Assembly (NCBI RefSeq): GCF_004122095.1
Contig: NZ_SAWZ01000001.1
Coordinates: 186,001-250,000, forward strand
Length of the DNA: 64,000 bases
Direction of reading: 5' to 3'
Source of the DNA: Pseudoxanthomonas composti
Lineage (GTDB): Bacteria > Pseudomonadota > Gammaproteobacteria > Xanthomonadales > Xanthomonadaceae
Below are positions 10,852-19,405 of this stretch, piece by piece. Position 1 is the stretch's first letter, and every line of letters starts with the position of its first letter. The notes below the pieces were generated by a model. The model made no database searches and was not told the origin of the DNA. It saw only the letters and a list, made by a program, of their open reading frames with translations. A program made the position numbers and the translations under genes.

Positions 10852-12207
10852 ATGAGTGACCTGATCGGTTCGATCTGGTGGATGGTGGTCGCGCTGGGCG
10901 TCCTGGTGACCTTCCACGAGTTCGGCCACTACTGGGTGGCGCGCCGCTGCGGTGTGCATGTGCTGCGCTTTTCGGTCGGCTTCGGCAAGCCGCTGTGGAT
11001 GCGGCGCAACCGCCGCGGCACCGAGTTCGCGGTGGCCGCCATCCCGCTGGGCGGCTACGTGAAGATGCTGGACGAGGCCGAAGGCGAGGTCCCGACCGCG
11101 CGCCTGTCGCAGGCCTTCAACCGCAAGCCGGTGCTGCAGCGCATCGCCGTGGTCGCGGCCGGCCCCATCGCCAACCTGATCCTGTGCGTGGCCTTGCTGT
11201 GGGCCATGTTCGTCATCGGCAAGCAGGACTACGCCCCCGTCGTGGGCCAGGCCGAGGGTATCGCCGCGGCCTCCGGGCTGCGTCCGGGCGATCGCCTGCT
11301 GGCGGTGGACGAGCGCGGCGTGGCGACCTGGACCGATGCGGCCATGGCCCTGACCGCCGCGGCGATGGACCGGCACGACCCGCAACTGCGGGTCGAGGAC
11401 GTCAGCGGCCGGGTACAGACGCGCAGCCTGGGGCTGAGCCAGCTGCCGGCGGGCTTCGACGAGGCCAACGTGGCCGGGCAGGCTGGCCTGCGCTGGCAGT
11501 TCGCACTCGCCCCGGCCCAGATATCGGACATCGCCAAGGGCTCGGCCGCCGACGGTGTGCTCAAGCCCGGCGATCTGATCACCGCGGTCGATGGCCAGCC
11601 GGTGCGCTCGGCCGACCAGGTCCAGCCCCTGGTGCAGCAGCTCGGCGAGCGCGGCGAGCGCGGCATGATCGAGGTGGACCGGGAGGGCGCCCGCCTGGCT
11701 CTGGAAATCGCGCCTCAGCGCGGCCAGGACGCGGACGGCAAGCAGGTCTGGCGCCTGGGCATCACCCTGTCCTCCGGTCAACGGCCGGCCTTCGACGCGG
11801 TGCAGCGTTACGGCGTGTTCGGCGCGGTGCCCATGGCCTTCCGCGAAACCGGCCGCCTGACCGCCGATTCGCTGGGAATGATGCGGCGCATGCTCACCGG
11901 GGCGGCCTCGCTGAAGAACATTTCCGGGCCGGTCACCATCGCCCAGGTCGCCAACGCCTCGGCCAAGCGCGGGGTGGACTGGTTCCTGTATTTCCTGGCC
12001 CTGCTGTCGCTGAGCCTGGCCATCATCAACTTGCTGCCCATCCCGGTTTTGGACGGGGGGCACCTGCTGTATTACCTTATCGAGTTGGTCAAGGGCAGCC
12101 CACTGAGTGAGCGCGCGATGGCCGCGGGTCAGTATTTCGGCCTGGCGGTCCTGGCGGGATTGATGGGACTGGCGTTCTACAACGACATCCTGCGCTTGGT
12201 GACTTGA
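10852..12207 (+). CDS. rseP: Site-2 protease RseP (RIP metalloprotease)
   Basis: This encodes 451 residues from the ATG at 10852; a GTG at 10840, directly after the dxr stop, would add four residues. It is an intramembrane zinc protease that cleaves RseA in the sigma-E envelope stress pathway and clears signal-peptide remnants. The zinc motif HEFGH lies at residues 22-26 in the first membrane helix. Two PDZ domains occupy about 110-300 (GLRPGDRLLAVDERGV and GVLKPGDLITAVDGQPV). The third catalytic Asp is in INLLPIPVLDGGHLLYY, before the last helix. It precedes bamA, as in E. coli. Confidence 0.96.
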   Translation: MSDLIGSIWWMVVALGVLVTFHEFGHYWVARRCGVHVLRFSVGFGKPLWMRRNRRGTEFAVAAIPLGGYVKMLDEAEGEVPTARLSQAFNRKPVLQRIAVVAAGPIANLILCVALLWAMFVIGKQDYAPVVGQAEGIAAASGLRPGDRLLAVDERGVATWTDAAMALTAAAMDRHDPQLRVEDVSGRVQTRSLGLSQLPAGFDEANVAGQAGLRWQFALAPAQISDIAKGSAADGVLKPGDLITAVDGQPVRSADQVQPLVQQLGERGERGMIEVDREGARLALEIAPQRGQDADGKQVWRLGITLSSGQRPAFDAVQRYGVFGAVPMAFRETGRLTADSLGMMRRMLTGAASLKNISGPVTIAQVANASAKRGVDWFLYFLALLSLSLAIINLLPIPVLDGGHLLYYLIELVKGSPLSERAMAAGQYFGLAVLAGLMGLAFYNDILRLVT

Positions 12208-12310
12208 TGTGATGCCCTGCAAATCCGCTTCGGCGTGTGCCGATTCCACTGCCGAACGCCGCCCACCGCGGCGCTCCCTCCAGATTCAACGCTTGCTACC
12301 GGACGTGACG

Positions 12311-14767
12311 ATGACGCGACTTCCTACCCGCCGCCTGCTTGCCCTTGCCCTGGCTTCGGCCGTGGCGACGCCGGGGCTGGCCCAGACGACGGCCTTTCCC
12401 GCGCCGGCGACGGACAGTAGCGCGGCCGCCTTCGTGGCCAGCGACATCCGCATCGATGGCCTGCAGCGCATCTCCGCCGGTACCGTGCTGACCTACCTGC
12501 CGATCGAGCGCGGCGACGCGGTCACCCCGGGCAAGACCGCCGAGGCGATCCGCGCCCTGTACAAGACCGGCTTCTTCGAGGACGTGTCGCTGGGCCGCCA
12601 GGGTTCGATCCTGGTGGTGACCCTGCGCGAGCGCCCCTCGATCAACAAGCTGACCCTGAGCGGCAACAAGGACATCAAGACCGAGGACCTGACCAAGGGC
12701 CTGGCCGACATCGGCCTGACCGAGGGCGGCACCTTCGATCGCCTGGCGCTGGACCGGGTAACCCAGGAGCTGGTGCGCCAGTACAACAACCGCGGCAAGT
12801 ACAACGTGGTGATCACCCCCACCGTGTCGCCGCTGGACCGCAATCGCGTGGATGTCACCATCAACGTCAAGGAAGGCAAGGCCGCCAAGATCCAGCACGT
12901 CAACCTGGTGGGCACCGAGAAGTTCGAGAACGAGGACATCCTGGAGTACTGGGAGTCCAAGGAGCACAACTGGTTGTCCTGGTACCGGCGCGACGACCAG
13001 TATTCCAAGGAGAAGCTCTCCGGCGACATGGAGAAGCTCAACTCCTGGTATCTGGACCGCGGCTACGTCGATTTCAGCATCGATTCGACCCAGGTCTCGA
13101 TCAGCCCGGACAAGCGCGACATGTTCATCAGCGCCGATGTCACCGAGGGCGAGCAGTACAAGATCTCCGACGTCAAGGTCACCGGCGACACCATCCTGCC
13201 GCAGGAAGAAGTCGAGCGCATGGTGCTGGTGCGCAAGGACCAGATCTTCTCGCGCCGCCTGCTGGAAGTGACCTCAGACTCCATCACCGCGATGCTGAGC
13301 AACGTCGGCTACGCCTTCGCCAAGGTCAACCCGATTCCCACCGTGGACCGCGAGAACCGCCTGGTGGCGATCAACCTGCAGGTGGTGCCCGGCCCGCGCG
13401 TGAACGTGCGCCGCATCATCTTCAAGGGCAATGCGCGCACCGGCGATGAGGTCCTGCGCCGCGAGATGCGCCAGTTCGAAGGCGCGTGGTATTCGCAGGC
13501 GGCGATCGACCGCTCCAAGATCCGCCTGCAGCGCCTGGGCTATTTCGAAACGGTGGACGTGGAAACCCCGCCCGTGGCCGGCACCGCCGACCAGGTGGAC
13601 GTGGTCTACAACGTCAAGGAAACCACCTCGGGCAGCTTCACCTTCGGCCTGGGCTTCTCGCAGACCTACGGCTTACAGACATCCGTCCAGCTGTCGCAGA
13701 ACAATTTCCTGGGCGGTGGCAACCGCGTGTCGGTGGATGCCTCGCGCAGCAGCTACCTGCAGCGCTACGGCTTCTCCTTCACCAACCCCTACTTCACCGA
13801 TACCGGCGTGTCGCTGGGCTACAACCTGTTCTACCGCGAGTACGACTATTCGAACTCCAGCTTCAACACGGTCCAGTACAACAACACCAATGCCGGCGCG
13901 CAGATGGTGCTGGGCGTGCCGATCACCGAGAACGACACCGTCTCGGTCATGTTCGGCATCGACAGCAACCAGATCTTCGCTTATCCCAACAGCACGCCGC
14001 AGCAGCTGATCGACTACATCGATGCGGTGGGCCAGCGCACCTTCCATGCCTGGCGCACGGAAGTGGGCTGGGCGCGCGATACCCGCAACGACTATTTCAT
14101 GCCCACGCGCGGTACCTACCAGCGCGTCTCGGCGGAAATCACCCTGCCCGGCTCGACCGCCGAGTACTACAAGCTCAACTACGAGTTCTCCAAGTACTGG
14201 ATGCTCAGCCCGGCCTTCGTCCTGCGCACCGGCGCGCAGCTGGGCTATGGCGACAGCTATGGCGATGCCAGAACGCGCCAGGTCTGCGGCAGCGACACCA
14301 CCAGCAATGGCGTGACAGTGTTCGTGCCCGCCGATTGCAACGGCTCTAACCTGAAGCGAACCATCACTGCCGACGGCCTGCCGTTCTTCGAGAACTTCTA
14401 CGCCGGTGGCGTGAACTCGGTGCGCGGCTTCGACGACAACACCCTGGGCCCGCGCACCCCACCGACGCAGTTCTACGTCAACGGCCAGCCCTACGGCGGT
14501 TCGCTCAAGACCATCGGCCAGCTGGAAATGGTGTTCCCGAAGCTGTTCGACAGCAACGCCGCGCGCATCTCCGCGTTCGTGGACGTGGGCAACGTGTACG
14601 ACGGGGTCGACAACTTCGACGCCAACACCTTGCGTGCCTCGGCCGGCGTGGCGCTGCTGTGGCGCGCGCCGGTGGGCCCGATCCAGATCAGCTACGCGTT
14701 CCCGTTCCGCAAGCAGCCGGGCGATGACATCGAACGCCTGCAGTTCACCTTCGGCGGCCAGTTCTGA
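12311..14767 (+). CDS. bamA: Outer membrane protein assembly factor BamA
   Basis: This encodes 818 residues. A signal peptide (LLALALASAVATPGLAQ, cleavage near residue 25) is followed by five POTRA domains (about 45-440) and a 16-stranded barrel. Typical features are FVASDIRIDGLQRISAGTVL at the first POTRA, the GGVNSVRGFDDNTLGPR loop carrying the conserved VRGF motif, and a terminal FTFGGQF with the C-terminal Phe used for barrel recognition. BamA is the essential insertase of outer-membrane beta-barrels, including the Oar-like receptors in this window. The ATG at 12311 is chosen from the signal peptide. Downstream, the chaperone gene skp found in E. coli is absent and lpxD follows. Confidence 0.97.
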   Translation: MTRLPTRRLLALALASAVATPGLAQTTAFPAPATDSSAAAFVASDIRIDGLQRISAGTVLTYLPIERGDAVTPGKTAEAIRALYKTGFFEDVSLGRQGSILVVTLRERPSINKLTLSGNKDIKTEDLTKGLADIGLTEGGTFDRLALDRVTQELVRQYNNRGKYNVVITPTVSPLDRNRVDVTINVKEGKAAKIQHVNLVGTEKFENEDILEYWESKEHNWLSWYRRDDQYSKEKLSGDMEKLNSWYLDRGYVDFSIDSTQVSISPDKRDMFISADVTEGEQYKISDVKVTGDTILPQEEVERMVLVRKDQIFSRRLLEVTSDSITAMLSNVGYAFAKVNPIPTVDRENRLVAINLQVVPGPRVNVRRIIFKGNARTGDEVLRREMRQFEGAWYSQAAIDRSKIRLQRLGYFETVDVETPPVAGTADQVDVVYNVKETTSGSFTFGLGFSQTYGLQTSVQLSQNNFLGGGNRVSVDASRSSYLQRYGFSFTNPYFTDTGVSLGYNLFYREYDYSNSSFNTVQYNNTNAGAQMVLGVPITENDTVSVMFGIDSNQIFAYPNSTPQQLIDYIDAVGQRTFHAWRTEVGWARDTRNDYFMPTRGTYQRVSAEITLPGSTAEYYKLNYEFSKYWMLSPAFVLRTGAQLGYGDSYGDARTRQVCGSDTTSNGVTVFVPADCNGSNLKRTITADGLPFFENFYAGGVNSVRGFDDNTLGPRTPPTQFYVNGQPYGGSLKTIGQLEMVFPKLFDSNAARISAFVDVGNVYDGVDNFDANTLRASAGVALLWRAPVGPIQISYAFPFRKQPGDDIERLQFTFGGQF

Positions 14768-14790
14768 GCTGAGCCTTGCGATGCCTGCGC

Positions 14791-14818
14791 AGAAGGCCCG
14801 GCCCCGCCCGGGCCTTCT
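14791..14818 (+). terminator. Hairpin after bamA, weak terminator or processing site
   Basis: A perfect 11-bp GC-rich stem (14791-14801 with 14808-14818) surrounds a 6-nt loop. No T tract follows, so it may attenuate or protect the 3' end rather than terminate fully. It lies between bamA and the lpxD promoter. Confidence 0.5.
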
Positions 14819-14894
14819 GCATTCCTGGCCGGCCCAGGCCGATGCCTGCCCGCCCTGGCGGGCCGGCCTTTTCGCGCCGCCAACCCGCACCCGC

Positions 14895-14900
14895 TAGAAT
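14895..14900 (+). promoter_or_regulatory. Candidate -10 box for lpxD, near-leaderless start
   Basis: TAGAAT ends eight bases before the lpxD GTG codon, so the transcript would start within about two bases of the start codon. No clear Shine-Dalgarno sequence is present, which fits leaderless translation. Confidence 0.45.
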
Positions 14901-14908
14901 TCCCCGCC

Positions 14909-15928
14909 GTGAAGACCTTCCAGACCACCGCGGCCGAGCTGGCCGAACGTTTTGCCCTGCAGCTGCAGGGCGATGGCACGATCCCGATCACCGGCGTGGC
15001 CCCCCTGACCGAGGCCGGTGCGCAACAGCTGGGCTTCCTGGCCAATCCGCGCTACCTGCCGCTTCTGGAACAGACCCAGGCCGGCGTGGTGGTGCTCAAC
15101 GCCGAGGCCGCGCAGGGCTATGCCGGCACGGCGCTGATCGCCAAGGATCCGCACGCGGCCTTCGCCAAGATCAGCGCCTTGTACGAACCGGTGCCCGAGC
15201 GCCCGGCCGGCATCCACGCAAGCGCTGTAATCGACCCCACGGCCGAGATCGCGCCGGACGTCCACATCGGGCCCTTCGTCAGCATCGGCGCGCGCAGCCG
15301 CATCGGCGCCGGCTGCGTGATCGGCACCGGCTGCGTGATCGGCGAGGACTGCAGCGTCGGCGATGGCACCGAGCTGATCGCCCGCGTCACCCTGGTCACC
15401 CGCGTGAGCCTGGGCCAGCGCTGCCGCGTCCATCCCGGCGCGGTCATCGGCGCGGCCGGCTTCGGCCTGGCCATGGAGCACGGCAAGTGGCTCAACGTGC
15501 CGCAGATGGGCGGGGTGCGCATCGGCGACGATTGCGAGATCGGCGCCAACACCACCATCGACCGCGGCGCGCTGGGCGATACCGTGCTGGAAGACGACGT
15601 GCGCCTGGACAACCAGATCCAGATCGCCCACAACGTGCATATCGGCGCGCACACCGCCATGGCCGCGCAGGTCGGCGTCGCCGGCAGCGCCAGGATCGGC
15701 CGCTACTGCATGCTGGCCGGCAAGGTCGGCGTGTCCGGCCACCTGGAAATCTGCGACAAGGTCACCGTGCTGGCCATGTCCATGGTGGCCGGCCCCATCA
15801 CCGAGCCGGGCACCTACGCCTCCGGCATTCCCCTGACGGACGTCCGCACCTGGCGCAAGAACGCAGCGCGCTTCCGCCAGCTGGACGCGCTCGCCCGGCG
15901 CATCCCCGCCGCCAGCAAGGATTCCTAG
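14909..15928 (+). CDS. lpxD: UDP-3-O-acylglucosamine N-acyltransferase
   Basis: This encodes 339 residues with a GTG start. It adds the second 3-hydroxyacyl chain (from acyl-ACP) to UDP-3-O-acylglucosamine in lipid A synthesis. The N-terminal uridine-binding domain (about 1-100, with LGFLANPRYLPLL) is followed by a left-handed parallel beta helix of hexapeptide repeats (about 105-310: IDPTAEIAPDVHIGPFVSIG, and so on). The catalytic-His region is NQIQIAHNVHIG. It heads lpxD-fabZ-lpxA-lpxB, the conserved order of the pathway. Confidence 0.95.
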   Translation: MKTFQTTAAELAERFALQLQGDGTIPITGVAPLTEAGAQQLGFLANPRYLPLLEQTQAGVVVLNAEAAQGYAGTALIAKDPHAAFAKISALYEPVPERPAGIHASAVIDPTAEIAPDVHIGPFVSIGARSRIGAGCVIGTGCVIGEDCSVGDGTELIARVTLVTRVSLGQRCRVHPGAVIGAAGFGLAMEHGKWLNVPQMGGVRIGDDCEIGANTTIDRGALGDTVLEDDVRLDNQIQIAHNVHIGAHTAMAAQVGVAGSARIGRYCMLAGKVGVSGHLEICDKVTVLAMSMVAGPITEPGTYASGIPLTDVRTWRKNAARFRQLDALARRIPAASKDS

Positions 15929-15935
15929 ACCCACC

Positions 15936-16400
15936 ATGACCATGAACCTAGAACTTCCGCTCACCGTCGAGACGATCCAGCAGCTGCTGCCGCACCGCTA
16001 TCCCTTCCTGCTGGTGGATCGGGTGACCGAGTTCGAGCCGGCCAAGCGCATCGTCGCCTACAAGAACGTGAGCTACAACGAGCCGTTCTTCGCCGGGCAT
16101 TTCCCCGAGCGCAAGGTCATGCCGGGCGTGCTGATCATCGAGGCGCTGGCCCAGGCCGGCGGCCTGATCACGCAGATCGGCTACGGCGATGAGGCCAAGA
16201 ACAAGCTGTTCTACCTGGTCAAGGTGGACAACGTGAAGTTCAGCTGCCCGGTGGTGCCGGGCGATCGCCTGGAGCTGGAAGTGGTGGTCAAGCGCACCAT
16301 CCGCAACATGGCCCTGTACGAGGGCATCGCGCGCGTGGATGGCAAGCAGGTGGCCTGCGCCGAGGTGCTGTGCGCCGAGACGGACAAGCCCAAGGAGTGA
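15936..16400 (+). CDS. fabZ: 3-hydroxyacyl-ACP dehydratase FabZ
   Basis: This encodes 154 residues (a second Met two codons later could also serve as start). The hot-dog-fold dehydratase converts 3-hydroxyacyl-ACP to trans-2-enoyl-ACP and competes with LpxA for the 3-hydroxyacyl-ACP pool. The active-site His is in [13 protein letters not shown] and the catalytic Glu in [13 protein letters not shown]; the [12 protein letters not shown] loop is also typical. It starts seven bases after lpxD stops, and lpxA begins two bases after its own stop, so the genes are coordinately expressed. Confidence 0.96.
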   Translation: MTMNLELPLTVETIQQLLPHRYPFLLVDRVTEFEPAKRIVAYKNVSYNEPFFAGHFPERKVMPGVLIIEALAQAGGLITQIGYGDEAKNKLFYLVKVDNVKFSCPVVPGDRLELEVVVKRTIRNMALYEGIARVDGKQVACAEVLCAETDKPKE

Positions 16401-16402
16401 GC

Positions 16403-17188
16403 ATGAGCCAGACATCGATCCATCCCACCGCGGTCGTCGACCCCGGGGCGCGGCTCGGCACCGGCGTGCAGGTTGGCGCCTTCACTTTGATCGGCGCGGA
16501 CGTGGAGATCGGTGACAACACCATCATCGGCTCGCACTGCAGTTTCCATGGCCCCACGCGCATCGGCCGCGACAATCATTTCGTCGGCCACGCCGCCATC
16601 GGCGGCCAGCCGCAGGACAAGAAGTCCAAGGGCGAACGCACCGAGCTGGTGATCGGCGATCGCAACGTGATCCGCGAGTTCGTCACCCTCAACCGCGGCA
16701 CCGCCACCGGCAGCAACGTCACCCGCATCGGCAACGACAACTGGATGCTGGCCTACACCCACGTGGCGCACGACTGCATCGTCGGCAACCACTGCGTGTT
16801 CTCCAACAACACCACGCTGGCCGGGCATGTGGATGTCGGCGACTGGGTGATCATCAGCGGCTTCGCCGGCGCGCACCAGTTCTGCCGCATCGGCTCGCAT
16901 GCCTTCATCGGCATGGGCGCGCTGGTCGGTGGCGATGTGCCGCCCTTCACCATGGTGGCCGCCGACGAACACGGGCGCCCGCGCGGCATCAACAGCGAGG
17001 GGCTCAAGCGCCGCGGTTTCGAACCCGAGCGCATCACCAAGATCAAGCGCGCCTACCGCACGCTTTACGTCGCCGGCGTGCCGCTGGCCGAGGCCAAGGC
17101 GCAGCTGGCCGAGCAGGCCAAGGACAGCGAGGACGTGCGCGAGATGCTGGAGTTCATCGAAGCCGGCGGCCGCCCGCTGCTGCGATGA
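16403..17188 (+). CDS. lpxA: UDP-N-acetylglucosamine O-acyltransferase
   Basis: This encodes 261 residues. It catalyses the first, reversible step of lipid A synthesis, moving a 3-hydroxyacyl chain from ACP to UDP-GlcNAc. The left-handed beta helix is evident from hexapeptide repeats beginning [14 protein letters not shown], with the catalytic His123 in YTHVAHDC. The residue equivalent to the E. coli hydrocarbon ruler Gly173 is Met171 here, in IGMGALVGG; this is like the Met that limits Pseudomonas aeruginosa LpxA to a C10 chain. A short primary acyl chain is therefore predicted. The stop overlaps the lpxB start by four bases. Confidence 0.97.
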   Translation: MSQTSIHPTAVVDPGARLGTGVQVGAFTLIGADVEIGDNTIIGSHCSFHGPTRIGRDNHFVGHAAIGGQPQDKKSKGERTELVIGDRNVIREFVTLNRGTATGSNVTRIGNDNWMLAYTHVAHDCIVGNHCVFSNNTTLAGHVDVGDWVIISGFAGAHQFCRIGSHAFIGMGALVGGDVPPFTMVAADEHGRPRGINSEGLKRRGFEPERITKIKRAYRTLYVAGVPLAEAKAQLAEQAKDSEDVREMLEFIEAGGRPLLR

Positions 17189-18423
17189 GCACGCAGCACG
17201 CACCGACGCTGGGCGAATGGATGTCGCGCGGCGCCGGTCAGACCGCACCGGCGCGACGCCTGCGCATCGCGCTGGTGGCCGGGGAGGCCTCCGGCGACCA
17301 GCTGGGCGCCGGCCTGATCCAGGCGCTGAAGCAGCGCTATCCCGATGCCGAATTCGCCGGCATCGGCGGCGAGCGCATGCGCGCGGCCGGCCTGGAGGCC
17401 TGGCACGATGCCGACGAGCTGGCGGTCATGGGTCTGGCCGAGGTGCTGCGGCACCTGCCGCGCCTGCTCCGGCTGCGCAAGACCCTGCGCCAGCAGCTGA
17501 TGGACTGGCAGCCGGACGTGTTCATCGGCATCGATGCCCCGGACTTCAACCTCGGCCTGGAGCGCTGGCTCAAGCAGCGCGGCGTGCGCACCGTGCACTA
17601 CGTCAGCCCCTCGGTGTGGGCCTGGCGCGAGCAACGCGCGGCCAAGATCGGCGCCAGCGCCGACCGCGTGCTGTGCCTGTTCCCGATGGAGCCGGCGATC
17701 TACGCCCGCTACGGCGTGGATGCGCGTTTCGTCGGCCACCCCATGGCCGATGAGCTGCCATTGGAACCCGATGCCGCCCAGGCGCGGGCCGAGCTTGGCC
17801 TGCATGATCGCGCGCCGGTGCTGGCGGTGCTGCCGGGCAGCCGCCTGGGCGAAATCTCGCGGCTGGGCGCGGAGTTCATCGAGGCCGCGCGTCTGGTCGC
17901 CGAGCGAGTGCCGCATCTGCAGGTGGTGCTGCCGGCCGCCAACAGCGCCTGCGCCGAGGCGCTGCACCCGCTGCTGGCCGGCGCCCCGTTCCCGGCGCCG
18001 CGCCCGCGCCTGCTGCAGGGCCAGGCGCGCCAGGCCATGGTCGCGGCCGATGCGGTGCTGCTGGCCTCGGGCACGGCCACGCTGGAAGGCATGCTGGCCA
18101 AGCGGCCGATGGTGGTGGGCTACAAGGTCGCGCCGCTGTCGGCGTGGATCGCGCGCAGGCTGAAGCTGCTCAAGGTCCAGCGCTTCGCGCTGCCCAACAT
18201 CCTGGCCAACGACGACCTGGCCCCGGAGTTCATCCAGGAAAACTGCACGCCCCAGGCCCTGGCCGAGGCGCTGGTAGGCCTGCTGCAGGATCCGGCGCGC
18301 ACCGCCGCGCTGCAGACGCGGTATCGTGCGTTGCACCTGCAGCTTCGTCAGGACGCCTCGGCCAGCGCCGCGGCGGCCGTGGCCGAACTGCTCGATTCCC
18401 AAGACGCGCCGCGTTCGCCATGA
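17185..18423 (+). CDS. lpxB: Lipid-A-disaccharide synthase
   Basis: This encodes 412 residues. It is a GT-B glycosyltransferase (family 19) that joins UDP-2,3-diacylglucosamine and lipid X at the inner-membrane surface. Visible family blocks are [66 protein letters not shown] and, toward the C-terminus, [23 protein letters not shown]. The N-terminus is about 25 residues longer than in E. coli. ATGA overlaps occur at both ends (with lpxA and rnhB), so translation is probably coupled. Confidence 0.96.
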   Translation: MSTQHAPTLGEWMSRGAGQTAPARRLRIALVAGEASGDQLGAGLIQALKQRYPDAEFAGIGGERMRAAGLEAWHDADELAVMGLAEVLRHLPRLLRLRKTLRQQLMDWQPDVFIGIDAPDFNLGLERWLKQRGVRTVHYVSPSVWAWREQRAAKIGASADRVLCLFPMEPAIYARYGVDARFVGHPMADELPLEPDAAQARAELGLHDRAPVLAVLPGSRLGEISRLGAEFIEAARLVAERVPHLQVVLPAANSACAEALHPLLAGAPFPAPRPRLLQGQARQAMVAADAVLLASGTATLEGMLAKRPMVVGYKVAPLSAWIARRLKLLKVQRFALPNILANDDLAPEFIQENCTPQALAEALVGLLQDPARTAALQTRYRALHLQLRQDASASAAAAVAELLDSQDAPRSP

Positions 18424-19082
18424 GCCAAATCTGCCTGGACCTGCCCACCCCCGTGGCCGCCGCTTCGCTGCGGGTGGCCGGCGTGGACGAAGCCGGGCGC
18501 GGCCCGCTGGCCGGGCCCCTGACCGTGGCCGCGGTGGTGTTCGACCCGGCCAAGCCGCGCATCAACGGCCTGGACGATTCCAAGGCGCTGAGCGCCGAGC
18601 GCCGCGCATTCCTGTTCAACCGCATCGTCGAGCGCGCGCTTGCCTGGCAGGTGGTGGTGGTGGAGGTCGAGGAGATCGACCGCATCAACATCTACCAGGC
18701 GACCATGGCCGGCATGCGCCGGGCGGTGGACGCGGTGGCCCACGTGGCCGGCCTGGCGCGCATCGACGGCAACCGCGTGCCCAAGGGCCTGGCCTGCCCA
18801 GGCGAGGCCTGGATCGGCGGCGACGCCCTGGATCGCAGCATCATGGCCGCCTCCATCCTGGCCAAGGTCACTCGCGACCGCCTGATGCACCAGCTGCACG
18901 CGCAGCACCCCGAGTACGGCTTCGACCAGCACAAGGGCTACGGCACCCCCGCGCACCTGCAAGCCCTGCGCCAACACGGCCCCTGCCCGCACCACCGCCG
19001 CAGCTTCGCCCCCGTCCGCACCGCCCTCGGCCTCACGCCCACACCCGAAGCCTCCCCCGAACTCGCCACCACCGCCGCCTGA
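18420..19082 (+). CDS. rnhB: Ribonuclease HII
   Basis: This encodes 220 residues. It cleaves RNA in RNA-DNA hybrids and removes single ribonucleotides from DNA. The family signature [15 protein letters not shown] (about residues 19-33) supplies the first catalytic Asp and Glu; further acidic residues lie in LDDSKALS and in the [19 protein letters not shown] helix. The C-terminal tail after about 195 is Thr/Pro/Ala-rich and not conserved. The start overlaps the lpxB stop. A 323-base gap full of inverted repeats separates it from dnaE, to which it is directly joined in many relatives. Confidence 0.95.
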   Translation: MSQICLDLPTPVAAASLRVAGVDEAGRGPLAGPLTVAAVVFDPAKPRINGLDDSKALSAERRAFLFNRIVERALAWQVVVVEVEEIDRINIYQATMAGMRRAVDAVAHVAGLARIDGNRVPKGLACPGEAWIGGDALDRSIMAASILAKVTRDRLMHQLHAQHPEYGFDQHKGYGTPAHLQALRQHGPCPHHRRSFAPVRTALGLTPTPEASPELATTAA

Positions 19083-19405
19083 GCCCCTGCAGGCCGTCGA
19101 TCTAGCCCATCCTCAGCAGGCAGCCCTGCCATGGCCATCGGTCAACTTCTGCGCAAGCGGAAGCTGACCGAGCGGACCGCCACACGCAACTTGTGGTTGG
19201 CGTTCCCTGCAGCGCCACGACAATGCAAATGGAGAAAAGCCCCCCCTCTGTTAGGGGGGCGCGCCGACAGGCGCGGGGGTAGGCAAGCCAAGGACACGGG
19301 GCCCAAGGTTTCGCGAAGCGAAACTTTGGGGGAGCAGCCCGCCGCGCGGGCAGCTCCTGTCAAGCCTTGTCCCCCCCCACCCCCGCCGCTACCCTGCTAC
19401 GGACC
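19083..19405. repeat. Inverted-repeat-rich intergenic region between rnhB and dnaE
   Basis: No gene is supported here. It contains at least three consecutive hairpins. One has a G/C stem at 19239-19246 with 19254-19260, which reads as an intrinsic terminator on the minus strand because four A residues precede it on the plus strand. A 13-bp near-perfect stem (19302-19314 with 19318-19330) has a three-base loop. An imperfect GAGCAGCCCG/CGGGCAGCTC pair lies at 19332-19355. A run of eight C follows at 19371. The sequence looks like a decayed dispersed repeat. A weak -10 (TACCCT, 19390-19395) could serve dnaE. Confidence 0.6.
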
